Positions 24,655 through 33,483 are shown, counted from the stretch's first letter. The stretch is DNA of 64,000 nucleotides from Nocardia jejuensis NBRC 103114 (GCF_001613145.1 NZ_BDBU01000019.1:275245-339244); one strand, 5' to 3'. Numbers and translations: made by a program. Notes: generated from the sequence alone by a model not told the origin.

Positions 24655-25437
24655 ATGGAACTCAATGGCGTGCCGGTCACCACCGCCGAGATCGCACCCC
24701 TCGGACTGGTCGGCTACGGACATTTCACGTCCATGCGCGTCATCGACGGCGCCGTGCGAGGTCTGACATTGCATCTGGACCGGCTGCGACGTGATTGCCG
24801 CGAAGTGTTCGCCACCGACCTGGACACCGATCTGGTGCGCGATCTGGTACGCCACGCACTGCCCGCCACCGCTGGGCCGCTCGTCGCCCGCGTCACCGTG
24901 TTCGACCCGGGCCTGGAACTGGCGCACCCCGGCGCCCCGGCGGATCCGAAGATTCTCATCACCACCCGCGCGGCCCCGCAGCTGCCGCCGACGCCACTGA
25001 CGTTGCAGTCGGTGGTGTTTCGCCGTGACATGTCCCGGGTCAAGCACACCGGCCTGTTCGGGCCGATGTACCTGCGCGCGAGTGCGCAGCGTGCCGGGTT
25101 CGACGATGTGCTGTTCACCGAGCCGGACGGAACGATCTCCGAAATCGCCACCAGCAACATCGGATTCATCACCGGCGAGGGTCAACTGATCTGGCCCGAC
25201 GCGGAAGTCCTGCCCGGCACCACCATGCGATTGATCAGCCAAGCCCGCGACGAGGAAGTGCTCACCGAGAAGGTCACTCTCGCCCACCTCGGCACCGTCG
25301 CCGCGGTCGTGGCCACCAACGCCGCGGTCGGAGTCCGTGCCGTCGCGGCCATCGACGACACGCGTTTCCCCGTCGAGCACGACCTCATCGACACCTTGCG
25401 CCGGGAATACGATTCCATTCCGCCACAGCGGATCTGA
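24655..25437 (+). CDS. Class IV (fold type IV) PLP aminotransferase/lyase
   Basis: A 260-residue member of the branched-chain aminotransferase/aminodeoxychorismate lyase family. The pattern includes GHFTSMRVIDGAVRGLTLHL, VKHTGLFGPMYLRASAQRAG with the candidate PLP Lys, and TEPDGTISEIATSNIGFI, the conserved cofactor-phosphate and Glu loop. Substrates range from branched-chain amino acids to 4-amino-4-deoxychorismate. It is divergent from the glyS/peptide operon and is followed 66 bp later by the HTH-SUMF1 fusion gene. It may supply or modify an amino acid for the pathway. Confidence 0.75.
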   Translation: MELNGVPVTTAEIAPLGLVGYGHFTSMRVIDGAVRGLTLHLDRLRRDCREVFATDLDTDLVRDLVRHALPATAGPLVARVTVFDPGLELAHPGAPADPKILITTRAAPQLPPTPLTLQSVVFRRDMSRVKHTGLFGPMYLRASAQRAGFDDVLFTEPDGTISEIATSNIGFITGEGQLIWPDAEVLPGTTMRLISQARDEEVLTEKVTLAHLGTVAAVVATNAAVGVRAVAAIDDTRFPVEHDLIDTLRREYDSIPPQRI

Positions 25438-25503
25438 ACCGATCCCCCGCCCCGTTGCGACTACGCTTCTACGCCATCGCACGGGAAAGGGAACCCGCAC
25501 CCC

Positions 25504-26442
25504 ATGATCACCATGCTCGGAACCTGGACCGGCGCGGACGTGCGAGCGCTGCGCGAAGCACGCCGCATGAGCATCGTGGAGTTCGCCGCGCATCTCGGAG
25601 TTCCCGAACGGCGAGTGGAGAAGTGGGAAGCCGGCGGTGCGTCGATCCGCCCCCGCCCCGTCAACCAGGCGGCCCTGGATACCTCGTTGCAGACCGTGAA
25701 CAGCCAGGAACGCGCCCGCTTCAGTCGACTTGTGCCGGATTCGGTGAGCCACGCCCACGATCCGCAGGTGCCCGCGCAACCGACCCTCATCCGCCACCCC
25801 ATCGACGGCAAGGTCATGACCCGGATCCCCGAGGGCATCTATCTCGCGGGATTGCAGGAACAACCGGTATGGGTCGCCGAATTCTGGGTCGATCTGTATC
25901 CGACCACCAACGCCGACTATGCGCGGTTCGTCGCCGCGACCGAGTGGACGCCACCGCGGCACTGGCACGGGAACCGGCCACCGCCTGAGCTTCTCACTCA
26001 TCCGGTGGTGTGGGTCAGCTGGGACGATGCGACCGCCTACGCCCACTGGGCGCGCAAACGGCTCCCGAGTGCACCCGAGTGGGAGAAGACCGCCCGCGGA
26101 ACCCGGGGCGCGATCTGGCCGTGGGGCAACCAGCTCACCCCGGCCAAATGCAACTGTCTGGGCTCGCAGGTCGGCACGACCACCCCGGTCGATCGCTACA
26201 AGAGCGGAGTCAGCCCGTACGGGGTCTACGACCTGTGCGGCAACACCTGGGAATGGACAGACAGCGCATCCACCCCCGGCCGCTACGAGTTGAAAGGATC
26301 GGCGTTCACGTCCCCGTACGACCGCGCCGCCCCCGCCGCGGTCAACGACGCCGATCACACCATGCTCGACGACGACACCGGATTCCGGTGCGTCAGCAGC
26401 GATTCCATGCAGTGGAGCGAGGTGTTGACAGCGGCCCGGTGA
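25504..26442 (+). CDS. Fusion of helix-turn-helix and SUMF1/FGE-like domain
   Basis: Residues 8-50 are an XRE-type helix-turn-helix (VRALREARRMSIVEFAAHLG, then PERRVEKWEAG). Residues 100-300 follow the SUMF1 fold: IPEGIYLAG, VAEFWVDLYPTTNADYARFV, THPVVWVSWDDATAYAHWAR, KRLPSAPEWEKTARG, YGVYDLCGNTWEWTD, and DDTGFRCVS. The FGE active-site Cys pair is absent. A DNA-binding domain joined to this fold suggests that the SUMF1 module acts as a ligand or oxygen sensor, not an enzyme. It is the second SUMF1-type protein within 9 kb, and a good candidate for pathway regulator. Confidence 0.7.
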   Translation: MITMLGTWTGADVRALREARRMSIVEFAAHLGVPERRVEKWEAGGASIRPRPVNQAALDTSLQTVNSQERARFSRLVPDSVSHAHDPQVPAQPTLIRHPIDGKVMTRIPEGIYLAGLQEQPVWVAEFWVDLYPTTNADYARFVAATEWTPPRHWHGNRPPPELLTHPVVWVSWDDATAYAHWARKRLPSAPEWEKTARGTRGAIWPWGNQLTPAKCNCLGSQVGTTTPVDRYKSGVSPYGVYDLCGNTWEWTDSASTPGRYELKGSAFTSPYDRAAPAAVNDADHTMLDDDTGFRCVSSDSMQWSEVLTAAR

Positions 26443-26458
26443 ATGCCGGGCGCGCACC

Positions 26459-26947
26459 TTATCGGTGTGCGGGGATGCGTGACTGACCATGGGCCACCTC
26501 CTCCACGAGATCGGCCCACCGGACCGCTTGCTCGGCCACTTCGAGCAAGGCCAGATGCACGAGTTCGATATCGCGGCCCGCGTCCAACGCCGCCAGCACG
26601 TCGAGCAGCCCCCGCGCCATGTCGTCGACGACCGCGCCGACCGATCCGCGATAGTGCGCGGGGCACCGTTGCACCGTCCAGGAATCGATGAACGCGACCA
26701 GCGCCGCGCACGTCCCCGCGAAACCGGGCACGTCGGGATGCTCACGCCCCGCGGCGTGAAACTGCGCCAGCCACAACGCACAGCGCGTCACCGGATGCAC
26801 CTGCGGCGTGTTCGCCACACACCCGCGCAGCGCGGCGAACAGCTCGTGCCAATCCGGGAGAACCTTCTGCTCGGCCGCCGAGGCAGTACACAACGAGTCT
26901 GCGGACCGCACGAACTGCCTCTTCTGCAGGTTCGTGTCGATGGGCAT
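26459..26947 (-). CDS. DUF4254-like protein
   Basis: A 162-residue helical protein. VLPDWHELFAALRGCVAN, LVAFIDSWTVQRCP, and VGAVVDDMARGLLDVLAALD, then LALLEVAEQAVRWADLVEEV match the pattern I associate with DUF4254, an uncharacterised family common near regulatory gene pairs in Streptomyces and Nocardia. It converges with the HTH-SUMF1 gene (16-bp gap). It is the last gene of a three-gene minus-strand group. No catalytic residues are evident. Confidence 0.55.
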   Translation of the reverse strand: MPIDTNLQKRQFVRSADSLCTASAAEQKVLPDWHELFAALRGCVANTPQVHPVTRCALWLAQFHAAGREHPDVPGFAGTCAALVAFIDSWTVQRCPAHYRGSVGAVVDDMARGLLDVLAALDAGRDIELVHLALLEVAEQAVRWADLVEEVAHGQSRIPAHR

Positions 26948-26991
26948 CGCTCACCCCGCCGACACGGCCGCACCGGCGATACCGGCCGGGT

Positions 26992-27858
26992 TCACGTCCA
27001 ACTCCGAGTCCGACCGCGCGCCAACGACGCATAGGTTCCGACCGCCGCGCCGAGCCGAGACCAGCCAGGCGGTAGATCCAGAGCGCACCGAGTAAGCGTG
27101 CCGCCATCGCTGGCGCGCACTCTCACGGCGCGGCCGGCATCGGCCACCACCGCGCTGAGTGGATCAGTGACGTGATCACGTGTTTCGTGGATCTCGACCA
27201 CCAGCGCCCCCGGGGTCAACAGCAATCTGACCGTCAGCTGATTGCGGTCCGCGACCAACGCCCCGTACAGCGCTTCCATCGCGGTGAATACCGGTGTCGC
27301 GGCGCCACTCTCACCGGCCGCCTCCGAGATGACCGCACCCACGACCTGCTCGGCCGCGCCGGTCAATCCCCGAAGGCCCGCACGAGTGAGATCGGTGCTG
27401 ATATGCATTCCCGCCACAGGCTGCGAGGAGCGCGACGCAGCGCAGGTGAATGCGCTCAGCATCACCGCGCCCGCGTCCAGCTCCGCAGAACCCGGCGCCC
27501 CGTCGTGTGCCGGAGCGGCATGGCACTCCGGGGTGTTGAGCGACCATATCCTCGCGCCGAGGGCGCAAAGCCGTTCCAGGATCACCGCTTTCGCTTCGCC
27601 CAGACCTTCCAGGTGCGCGTGTGTCGGCACGACCACGCACGGATCCGGCACGGTGGCGGCTCTGCTTGTCAGATCCCGCATCGCCTCACCCGCCGCGCCG
27701 GTTTCGCGATAGAGCGTGAGTTCACCGCAGCCCTGCACAGTGGTGAAATCGGCCATCAGGAACGAGATCTGCGCGATCTGCTCCGGTCTCAGCAGGTCCT
27801 CGCGCAGGTAGCCGAACATCGTCGGTTTGCCGTCCCCGAACCCGGGTGTCGCTGTCAT
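26992..27858 (-). CDS. Resolvase-like N-terminus plus ATPase-like C-terminus, regulatory protein
   Basis: The 288-residue protein begins FGYLREDLLRPEQIAQISFL and continues with PCVVVPTHAHLEGLGEAKAV, resembling the fold of serine-recombinase N-domains but without the nucleophilic Ser motif. After residue 195 the sequence (MEALYGALVADRNQLTVRLL, then PGALVVEIHETRD) resembles the degenerate ATP-binding domains of anti-sigma-like proteins. Its ATG overlaps the upstream stop (ATGA). Proteins with this build occur next to DUF4254 genes in actinomycetes. A regulatory role is inferred. Confidence 0.45.
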   Translation of the reverse strand: MTATPGFGDGKPTMFGYLREDLLRPEQIAQISFLMADFTTVQGCGELTLYRETGAAGEAMRDLTSRAATVPDPCVVVPTHAHLEGLGEAKAVILERLCALGARIWSLNTPECHAAPAHDGAPGSAELDAGAVMLSAFTCAASRSSQPVAGMHISTDLTRAGLRGLTGAAEQVVGAVISEAAGESGAATPVFTAMEALYGALVADRNQLTVRLLLTPGALVVEIHETRDHVTDPLSAVVADAGRAVRVRASDGGTLTRCALDLPPGWSRLGAAVGTYASLARGRTRSWT

Positions 27859-28418
27859 CGTGCACTCGCTGTTACCGAGACAGCCCCGGTCAGCGCGTCG
27901 AAGACCGCGCGCTGTGACGGTAAGCAGAGGTTGGGCTCGCCGAGCCAGATCCGAAAGCCCGAGTCCTCATCGACGGGAGAGGGAAGGACCACTCGCACTC
28001 GCCGCGAGGCGATGCCGACGTTCATGCGCACCAGCAGGCTCAGATCGCTCGCGGGCCCGTCGCTCGCCTGCTCGTCGAGTGGCTGGGTCAAGAAGGTGGA
28101 TCGGTCCGAGTGGGGATGCAGGATCACCGGACCGAGCTGACCTTCCCAGCGCAACCGGTGGGCGACCGTCCGCCCGAGCTGCCACGGCATCAGCACTGCC
28201 CCGACGGTGTTGGTGTCCAGCAGGATCCGCCGTGTGCCCGGTTCCAGGAACGCGGGCAGTCCTAGATCTTGCGTGTAGCGCAGGCATCGCTGCACAGCGG
28301 ATGCGTGGACCGGGTCCTGAGGCTCCGGCCGGCGCGGGGGCACCGGGCTTTCGTGCTGATCACTCTCGTCACTGCGCCCGCAGGCACGTGTTCGATCGAC
28401 TGTCGATGTGAATTGCAT
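27855..28418 (-). CDS. Hypothetical protein of the actinobacterial regulatory-cassette type
   Basis: A 187-residue soluble protein. RRILLDTNTVGAVLMPWQLG, then RTVAHRLRW and GPVILHPHSDRSTFLTQPL resemble small actinobacterial proteins distantly related to bifunctional primase/polymerase N-domains, which seem to be regulators and not polymerases. It is first in a three-gene minus-strand operon and is coupled by 4 bp to the next gene. The first 40 residues look disordered. Confidence 0.45.
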   Translation of the reverse strand: MQFTSTVDRTRACGRSDESDQHESPVPPRRPEPQDPVHASAVQRCLRYTQDLGLPAFLEPGTRRILLDTNTVGAVLMPWQLGRTVAHRLRWEGQLGPVILHPHSDRSTFLTQPLDEQASDGPASDLSLLVRMNVGIASRRVRVVLPSPVDEDSGFRIWLGEPNLCLPSQRAVFDALTGAVSVTASAR

Positions 28419-28712
28419 TGCGTCTCACCCCTGCTGGACCCGGGCGGGCTCGCGCCTGCGCTCGTGGCTGCTCTGGTTTTCGCTCCGCGAAACCGCAGGC
28501 CCCCGCCGAGGGGAAGTGACCTGGGTAACACTGACCCGAGTCTCCTACAGTCAGTCTGACTAGACAATAGCTAAACTGAGATTGTGTCAATTTTGCATGT
28601 CTCTTTAGGTGCGTTTGTCGCACGGATTGACCGACTTCACACAGTTCTTGCCGCCCGTATGTGTCACTGTTTAAATTGACTGACACATCTCGCGGAGATT
28701 GGAGAGCTCGAC
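28419..28712. promoter_or_regulatory. Divergent promoter region
   Basis: This gap lies between divergent genes. Its second half (28540-28680) is markedly AT-rich for this window, with TAGACAATAGCTAAACTGAG and similar tracts. It should hold promoters in both directions and may bind the adjacent XRE regulator. No coding signal. Confidence 0.5.
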
Positions 28713-29611
28713 GTGGCACTGGGAACAGTCGGAACCGCGCTCATCCGCCGACACATCGGACGTCGGTTACGAGAGCTGCGCGACAGCGTCGAACTCACCC
28801 AGACCCAGGCCGCGAAGATCGCCGACCTGAGCCGCTCCACCATCGTTCGCATGGAGGACGGAGAAGAAGGCGTCAGGTTCAAAGCCGCCGAGGTCAACCT
28901 GCTGCTCGATGCCTACAAGGTCAGCGACGGCGACCGCCAGGTGCTCCTGGCGTTGACAGCCGAGACACGCAACGGCCGCAAGAAGAGCTGGTGGCACGAC
29001 TACACCGAGACCGAACTCCCGGACTGGTTCGGGCTTTTCGTCATGCTGGAAGATTCAGCGACGTCGATCCGGCAGTACGAATCGAAGCTGGTTCCTGGGC
29101 TTCTGCAGATCAAGCAATACGCCGAAGCCCTCGCCCACCAGCCCACCGGCTACCTCACCGCCGAGGAGATCGAGCGGCGCGTCCAGGTCCGAATGGACCG
29201 CCAAGCCCTCCTGAGCCGTGCAGATGCCCCTCGCCTCGAGGTCATGCTCGACGCCGCGGTCATCCAGCGCCCGTTCGGCCAGCCCGAGTTCTACCGCCGG
29301 CAACTCGAACATCTCCTGCAGGTCGCGGATCATAAAGGCGTATCGATCAGGATTTTGCCGCTCTCGGCTGGAATGCACGCGGGCATGGTCGCGAGCGCTT
29401 TCACGCTGCTGGACTTCCCGAGGACCCGCAAGGCACCCCGATCGAGCCACCCGTGGCCTACGTGGACACACTCACTGGAGCGATGTATCTCAACAAGCCC
29501 GAGGAAGCCGAGGCCTACGAGCTGGTCTGGCGCGACCTGAAGAAATCCGCGCTCAGCGCGACGGCGTCCAAGGAACTCATCAAGTCAGCGATGGAAGGAC
29601 TCCCAGCATGA
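28713..29611 (+). pseudogene. XRE regulator with DUF5753 domain, single-base frameshift
   Basis: GTG 28713 (GGAG eight bases upstream) opens a typical XRE-DUF5753 protein: helix-turn-helix IGRRLRELRDSVELTQTQAA at the start, then WFGLFVMLEDSATSIRQYES and VPGLLQIKQYAEAL. At 29417-29419 (CCC) the frame slips. The correct C-terminus, PEDPQGTPIEPPVAYVDTLT through SAMEGLPA, continues in another frame to a TGA that overlaps the DUF397 ATG. One extra C restores about 299 residues. Such regulators pair with DUF397 proteins in actinomycete developmental and toxin-antitoxin-like modules. It may be a pseudogene or a sequencing error. Confidence 0.75.
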
Positions 29612-29817
29612 CCGACCACACCAGCGCAGTGTGGCGCACATCCTCCTACAGCGGAAACGGCGGAAACTGCGTCGAGGTGGCACTGTCCCTCGCCAACGGC
29701 TTGGTCGGAGTGCGCGACAGCAAGGACAACCGTCGCGGGCCGATCCTGCACTTCACCCCGGCCCAATGGGAGGCATTCCTGGCAGGGATCGACCACGGCC
29801 GTCTCGCACGCCCCTGA
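29608..29817 (+). CDS. DUF397 protein
   Basis: A 69-residue protein with the family pattern WRTSSYSGNGGNCVEVALSL, then VGVRDSKDNRRGPILHFTP and WEAFLAGI. DUF397 proteins are partners of XRE-DUF5753 regulators (the Scr1/Scr2-type pairs of Streptomyces), where the regulator counteracts the effect of the small protein. Its ATG overlaps the regulator's stop in the repaired frame (ATGA), consistent with coupled translation. If the regulator is truly broken, this gene has lost its antagonist. Confidence 0.85.
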   Translation: MTDHTSAVWRTSSYSGNGGNCVEVALSLANGLVGVRDSKDNRRGPILHFTPAQWEAFLAGIDHGRLARP

Positions 29818-29909
29818 CCTCACCCAGAAGTCTCCGACCAGCCTCGCTGTTGTGTGACAACAACGTCGCTGGCCGGAGTCGGGTATCCACCGCTCGTGCG
29901 GTGACGTGG

Positions 29910-30416
29910 TCAGCACCCGTACTGAATCCAGAAGCCGAGCCAGGTCTTGGCCAGCCGATCGAAACGCTCACTGCGGTACCGCGGATCAGTGACCTCTGCG
30001 TGCAGCACGTGCCGGCTCGCCACCAACGACACCGTCACGCCGGGAAATTCCCAATGCGCGGCGGATTCCTCCTCCTCGAACGATTCACTCGTAGGTGGCC
30101 CGAATTCGTCCCACATCAACATCACCGCTTCGTGAAACCCACACGCGATATCCAGATCGCTGTCCTCATCGGGTGAATCCACCTCGTCCGAGAGCCACAC
30201 CCAGATCGAGCACACGTCCTCACCCGACAAGGACACCAGGGCCCACGCACGACTGACGTCCAGATCGGTGATCAGCGACGCGCACGACCCAGCACGCCTG
30301 TGCAGCGTCCACCCCAGCAACGCGCAGAACCGATCCAGATCCGGTACATGCCACGCCCATCGCATCCGCGCCGCGGCGTACGCGATGTCCACCACCGCGT
30401 CACTGTGGATACGCAT
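29910..30416 (-). CDS. DUF6301-like hypothetical protein
   Basis: A 168-residue acidic soluble protein: AYAAARMRWAWHVPDLDRFC, then WVWLSDEVDSPDED, and EFPGVTVSLVASRHVLHAEV. The layout resembles DUF6301, an uncharacterised actinobacterial family often near secretion or toxin-immunity genes. It converges with the DUF397 gene. The assignment is from memory of the family pattern and is moderate at best. Confidence 0.45.
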   Translation of the reverse strand: MRIHSDAVVDIAYAAARMRWAWHVPDLDRFCALLGWTLHRRAGSCASLITDLDVSRAWALVSLSGEDVCSIWVWLSDEVDSPDEDSDLDIACGFHEAVMLMWDEFGPPTSESFEEEESAAHWEFPGVTVSLVASRHVLHAEVTDPRYRSERFDRLAKTWLGFWIQYGC

Positions 30417-30797
30417 GAACGAGTCCTTTGTGAGGCAACACCATTGCCACGCCGCGCCGCGAACGCAGGCTCACGGTGCGGCATACACGAGCCGACCTCG
30501 GCGCGCATCACCCAATTCTATGTACGCAATCCGCGCCAGAAGACGGGATACGTTGATACATGGCACATTTCGAGCAGCTGCGCCTCAGCTGCCAGAAAGT
30601 GCACCGACAACATTCCCAGGCCACCGCGCGGGCGCCGTACTCGTCACGGGCCCCACGTATTCGTGCCTCATACCCCACGCGGACCACCGATTCGCGATCG
30701 AATCCGAGCCTTTCGGCCCCGGGATCGATGGTGGTCCACAACATCATCCGCCGGGTCCATCACGGGTCACCAGCCGGCGCGCAGGCGCCCACCGGGG
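30417..30797. other. Intergenic region without a recognisable gene
   Basis: Open frames here are arginine/proline-rich and lack ribosome binding sites. The region holds the promoter side of the minus-strand gene at 30416 and the 3' end of the next minus-strand gene. I see no hairpin or repeat of note. Confidence 0.4.
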
Positions 30798-31532
30798 TCA
30801 GTCGCGTGTGTCCAGGTCGATGTACTCGCGCCAGATCGCCCACCGCGACTCGCGCTTGTCCCCGGGGTAGATTCCCAAGCCCGGGGTGCGTCGGTCGATC
30901 TGCAACGGTGTCAACGGATCCGAGACCGGTGCGATCGTGCGGGGATCCCCTGCCGGTTCCTCCCACCGCCCGTCCTGATCCACCGCGCGCACCCGCGCCA
31001 CCACACCTTCGTGCACGTACACGACTGCGCGGATCCGCTCGCGGCGCATCGCCGGAATCCGGGCTCGTCCCGTCGAGGACAGGTGCCGATCCATCTCCCG
31101 ATCCGGATCCGCCGATCCCGCGTAGACGCTCAGTTGTTCGCCCACGTGCCGGGCGCTGCGGTACACGATCATCGCGCACCCCACCGGCTCCGGAGTCGCG
31201 GGCAGCCCGAGGTCCGGGAACACCTCGCGTGCCCACTCGTACGGGGCGAACGCGACTTTCGGTTTCCCGTCCACCGTCACCACCGTGTGACGGCCCGCGC
31301 CCAGACCGAGCCGGATCGGTTTGAGTGAACCCGGGACCTGCCCGGATTTGAGGGTCTCGAAGCGGGCCGGTTCTTCGGCGCGTTCTTGGCCGATGAGCCA
31401 TAGATCATGGGAGATCAGCACGGCCGCAGGCTTTTTCGAGTATTCGGCGACGATGACCTGGTTGTCCTCGTGCGCGGCGTTCATATGCGCGGCCCACTTC
31501 TGAGACAACGTCGAGAACGTCACCATCGCCAT
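30798..31532 (-). CDS. Phd/YefM-like antitoxin domain fused to a long unknown C-terminus
   Basis: The first 50 residues (MVTFSTLSQKWAAHMNAAHE, then VIVAEYSKKPAAVLISHDLW) match the Phd/YefM antitoxin fold that binds DNA and caps a toxin. The remaining 190 residues include a basic strand-turn segment (RERIRAVVYVHEGVVARVRA), unlike known toxins. No separate RelE- or Doc-like gene follows. It may be a stand-alone regulator, or a fusion in which the C-terminus is the effector. It lies at the left border of the conjugative element, with AT-rich DNA just upstream of its start. Confidence 0.5.
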   Translation of the reverse strand: MAMVTFSTLSQKWAAHMNAAHEDNQVIVAEYSKKPAAVLISHDLWLIGQERAEEPARFETLKSGQVPGSLKPIRLGLGAGRHTVVTVDGKPKVAFAPYEWAREVFPDLGLPATPEPVGCAMIVYRSARHVGEQLSVYAGSADPDREMDRHLSSTGRARIPAMRRERIRAVVYVHEGVVARVRAVDQDGRWEEPAGDPRTIAPVSDPLTPLQIDRRTPGLGIYPGDKRESRWAIWREYIDLDTRD

Positions 31533-31614
31533 AGCTAATACCCTACATTTTTATATGCCGAGGCGAGGGCGGATGCCCGGATCAGCGCCGGCCAGAGTCC
31601 GAACCACACCACAT

Positions 31615-32160
31615 TCCTGGAGCTGCCGCGACCAGCCGCGGTCCCCGGCCCGCGCAGCTCCCGCGGGCTCACCTCCCAGCCGAGACCGGTACGTGCGGTG
31701 CACCTCTCGCGCGCCGGCCACCGCGGCACGAATGGTCCCGACCTCCGCGAGCCGGGGGCTCGCGCGGTGCCGTCCCCGGGGTGTCGGTGTGCCTCTTCCC
31801 TGAGCCCTTCCTGGGGCTATCACGGCGGCACAGGACGGCTCAAGGGCGAAACCCGTGCCCTTGCCCCGCCCTGCACCACCGTGATCGAGACGCCCCAGGC
31901 TCAGGGAAGAGGCACACCGACACGCCCCACCTCGCGGTCCTATACCGGGAAGAACTCCACGGCCTGCGGCCGTGTGCGGGGGCCAGCCCCCGAGACCCCC
32001 GCCCTCGCCGGGAGCAGGCTAGAAAAGGGGGCGAAGGACAAAAACACAAGCCGAAACACAAAGAAAAAGAACGGAATTCCAGCCGAACTCGACAACATTT
32101 ACACCACCCGACATGACGCTAAAGTTCATAAAAAACAACCCAGTTGGAGATATACTTTAG
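31615..32160. repeat. Long intergenic repeat, copy 1
   Basis: This non-coding stretch is related along its length to 36255-36800. Shared blocks are GTCCCCGGCCCGCG followed by CTCCCG and GGCTCACC, a core of about 90 bp that is almost identical (31813-31904), a G/C hairpin with CCCCCGAGACCCCCGCCC, an A-rich purine tract, and AAAGTTCATAAAAAA near the end. Each copy sits upstream of a gene block of the element. Candidate roles are a structured RNA, a replication or transfer origin, or a shared control region. Confidence 0.7.
31781..31923. ncRNA. Nested stem-loop, copy 1 (candidate structured RNA or DNA)
   Basis: A perfect 25-bp outer stem pairs 31781-31805 with 31899-31923. Inside it, 31811-31817 pairs with 31892-31898, 31819-31825 with 31879-31885, and 31841-31847 with 31857-31863 around a 9-nt loop. 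Copy 2 (36419-36561) keeps the fold with two compensatory pairs in the outer stem. It is not coding. Which strand is used, or whether single-stranded DNA is the active form, cannot be told. Confidence 0.55.
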
Positions 32161-32265
32161 GGGTAAGGCAGACAGGGGCAGCAACGGCCCGGACCGCGTC
32201 CCATCAGCGGTTTCATGTCCTTTGAGAATTCCATAGTGTGACGAATGACTTACCGTCCCGCGCGT

Positions 32266-32308
32266 ATGTGCGGCCGGGGGGAATCCATACTTGCCCCCGG
32301 CCGCGCAT
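32266..32308 (+). promoter_or_regulatory. Leader hairpin with CCATAC loop
   Basis: 32266-32280 pairs with 32294-32308 (15 bp, one G-T) around the loop GAATCCATACTTG. It lies 34 nt before ATG 32343. It is one of five hairpins with a TCCATA loop in this gene array. Confidence 0.6.
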
Positions 32309-32342
32309 GGCGCATCCATCGAATCCGCATGGAGGTTCCGTC

Positions 32343-33437
32343 ATGAATCCGATCGTATTTCCTTCCAACGATCCGGCCGCTGATCCCGGCCACCTGATCG
32401 CGGCACTGCCCGCCCTGATCGGCTGCACACCGGCCGAGTCGCTGGTCCTGCTGCTGACCTCCGACGGGCTGATCACCGCCCGCAAGGTCTTGCCCATGTC
32501 CACCAGCGCGCACGTCACCGCCGCGCGCATCACCGCCACCATCAGCCACGTCCACGCAGACAGCGGCTACTTGATCGCGGTCAGCGAGAACCTTTCTCCC
32601 CCCGGCGATTCGGGCACCATCGCCGAACTGCCCGACGGTCTGCGCGCACTGCCCGGAGCCTTGACCGACATGCTCGGCAACCACGGCATCGCCGCCGCCG
32701 GGCAATGGGGCACCCCCACCATCGCCACGGCCGCCCCGTGGTGGACCCTCAACGGCGTTCCCCGCACCGGCCAGCTCGGGGATCCGGACGCGATCACCGC
32801 GCGCCTTGCCGGACACATCGCCACCGCCCCGCACAGCCAGCGCGCCGAAGCGCTCGCACTCTTCGCCCCCGACCGCGCACTCACCAACCGACTCGCACAG
32901 CACCTACCCGCCGCCCAACACGACGCCGACCAGCGATTGGCCGCCGCGATCCGCCGCGACGACCCCGACGGCTACTACCGCGACGCACTCGCACAGGTCA
33001 CCACCTACTTCGCCCGGTTCGACCAGGACATCACCGACGTGGACCCGGCCGATCTCGCACAGCTGGCAATTGCGCTGCGCTGCGGGCGAGTACGCGACGA
33101 GATCGCCGATCTGGCCAGCATCGAGGGCCGCTACCCGCCCGGCACCCACCCCGCCACCGACCTTGTCGTGCTGGGAATCCTGGTCAGCGCCACCGAGGGC
33201 AACGACCAAGCCAACGCCGCAACCCTGCTGAGTCTGGCCATGTACACCCGCACCGGCCAAACCGCCGCCTCCCTCGTTGCGATCGAGACCGCGCTGCGCG
33301 CGGACCCGCACCACCCCTTCGCCCCCGCCCTGCACGAAGCCATCATCCAGCGCGCCCACCCCGCCGAAGTCCGCGCCGCCGTCACCCGCGCGCACGCCGC
33401 CCACACCCCTACCGGCCCGCGCCACCTCATGCGCTGA
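32343..33437 (+). CDS. DUF4192 domain protein
   Basis: A 364-residue protein matching DUF4192: PGHLIAALPALIGCTPAESL, then VLLLTSDG near the start, with repeated alpha-helical segments and a C-terminal pattern ATLLSLAMYTRTGQTAASLV, then AIETALRADP. The family is widespread in actinobacteria and their plasmids and has no known function. GGAGG lies seven bases before ATG 32343. It is the first gene of the plus-strand array and is preceded by a CCATAC-loop hairpin and the long repeat. Confidence 0.75.
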   Translation: MNPIVFPSNDPAADPGHLIAALPALIGCTPAESLVLLLTSDGLITARKVLPMSTSAHVTAARITATISHVHADSGYLIAVSENLSPPGDSGTIAELPDGLRALPGALTDMLGNHGIAAAGQWGTPTIATAAPWWTLNGVPRTGQLGDPDAITARLAGHIATAPHSQRAEALALFAPDRALTNRLAQHLPAAQHDADQRLAAAIRRDDPDGYYRDALAQVTTYFARFDQDITDVDPADLAQLAIALRCGRVRDEIADLASIEGRYPPGTHPATDLVVLGILVSATEGNDQANAATLLSLAMYTRTGQTAASLVAIETALRADPHHPFAPALHEAIIQRAHPAEVRAAVTRAHAAHTPTGPRHLMR

Positions 33438-33451
33438 CCCACCTCACCCGT

Positions 33452-33483
33452 GCAGGCACCGGGCCTACCGGCCCGGTGCCTGC
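33452..33483 (+). terminator. Intergenic hairpin
   Basis: A perfect 13-bp stem (33452-33464 with 33471-33483) has a 6-nt loop, 14 bp after the DUF4192 stop and 39 nt before the next start. It could be a terminator or a leader hairpin. It lacks the TCCATA loop. Confidence 0.55.

Noticed and set aside
24409..26781. A 790-codon minus-strand frame
   Set aside because: It runs antisense to the aminotransferase and HTH-SUMF1 genes and shows no domain pattern. The plus-strand genes carry clear family motifs.
28713..29540. A shorter but intact XRE regulator ending at 29540
   Set aside because: The last 40 residues of that frame are unlike DUF5753, whereas a neighbouring frame continues the domain exactly and reaches the coupled start of the DUF397 gene.
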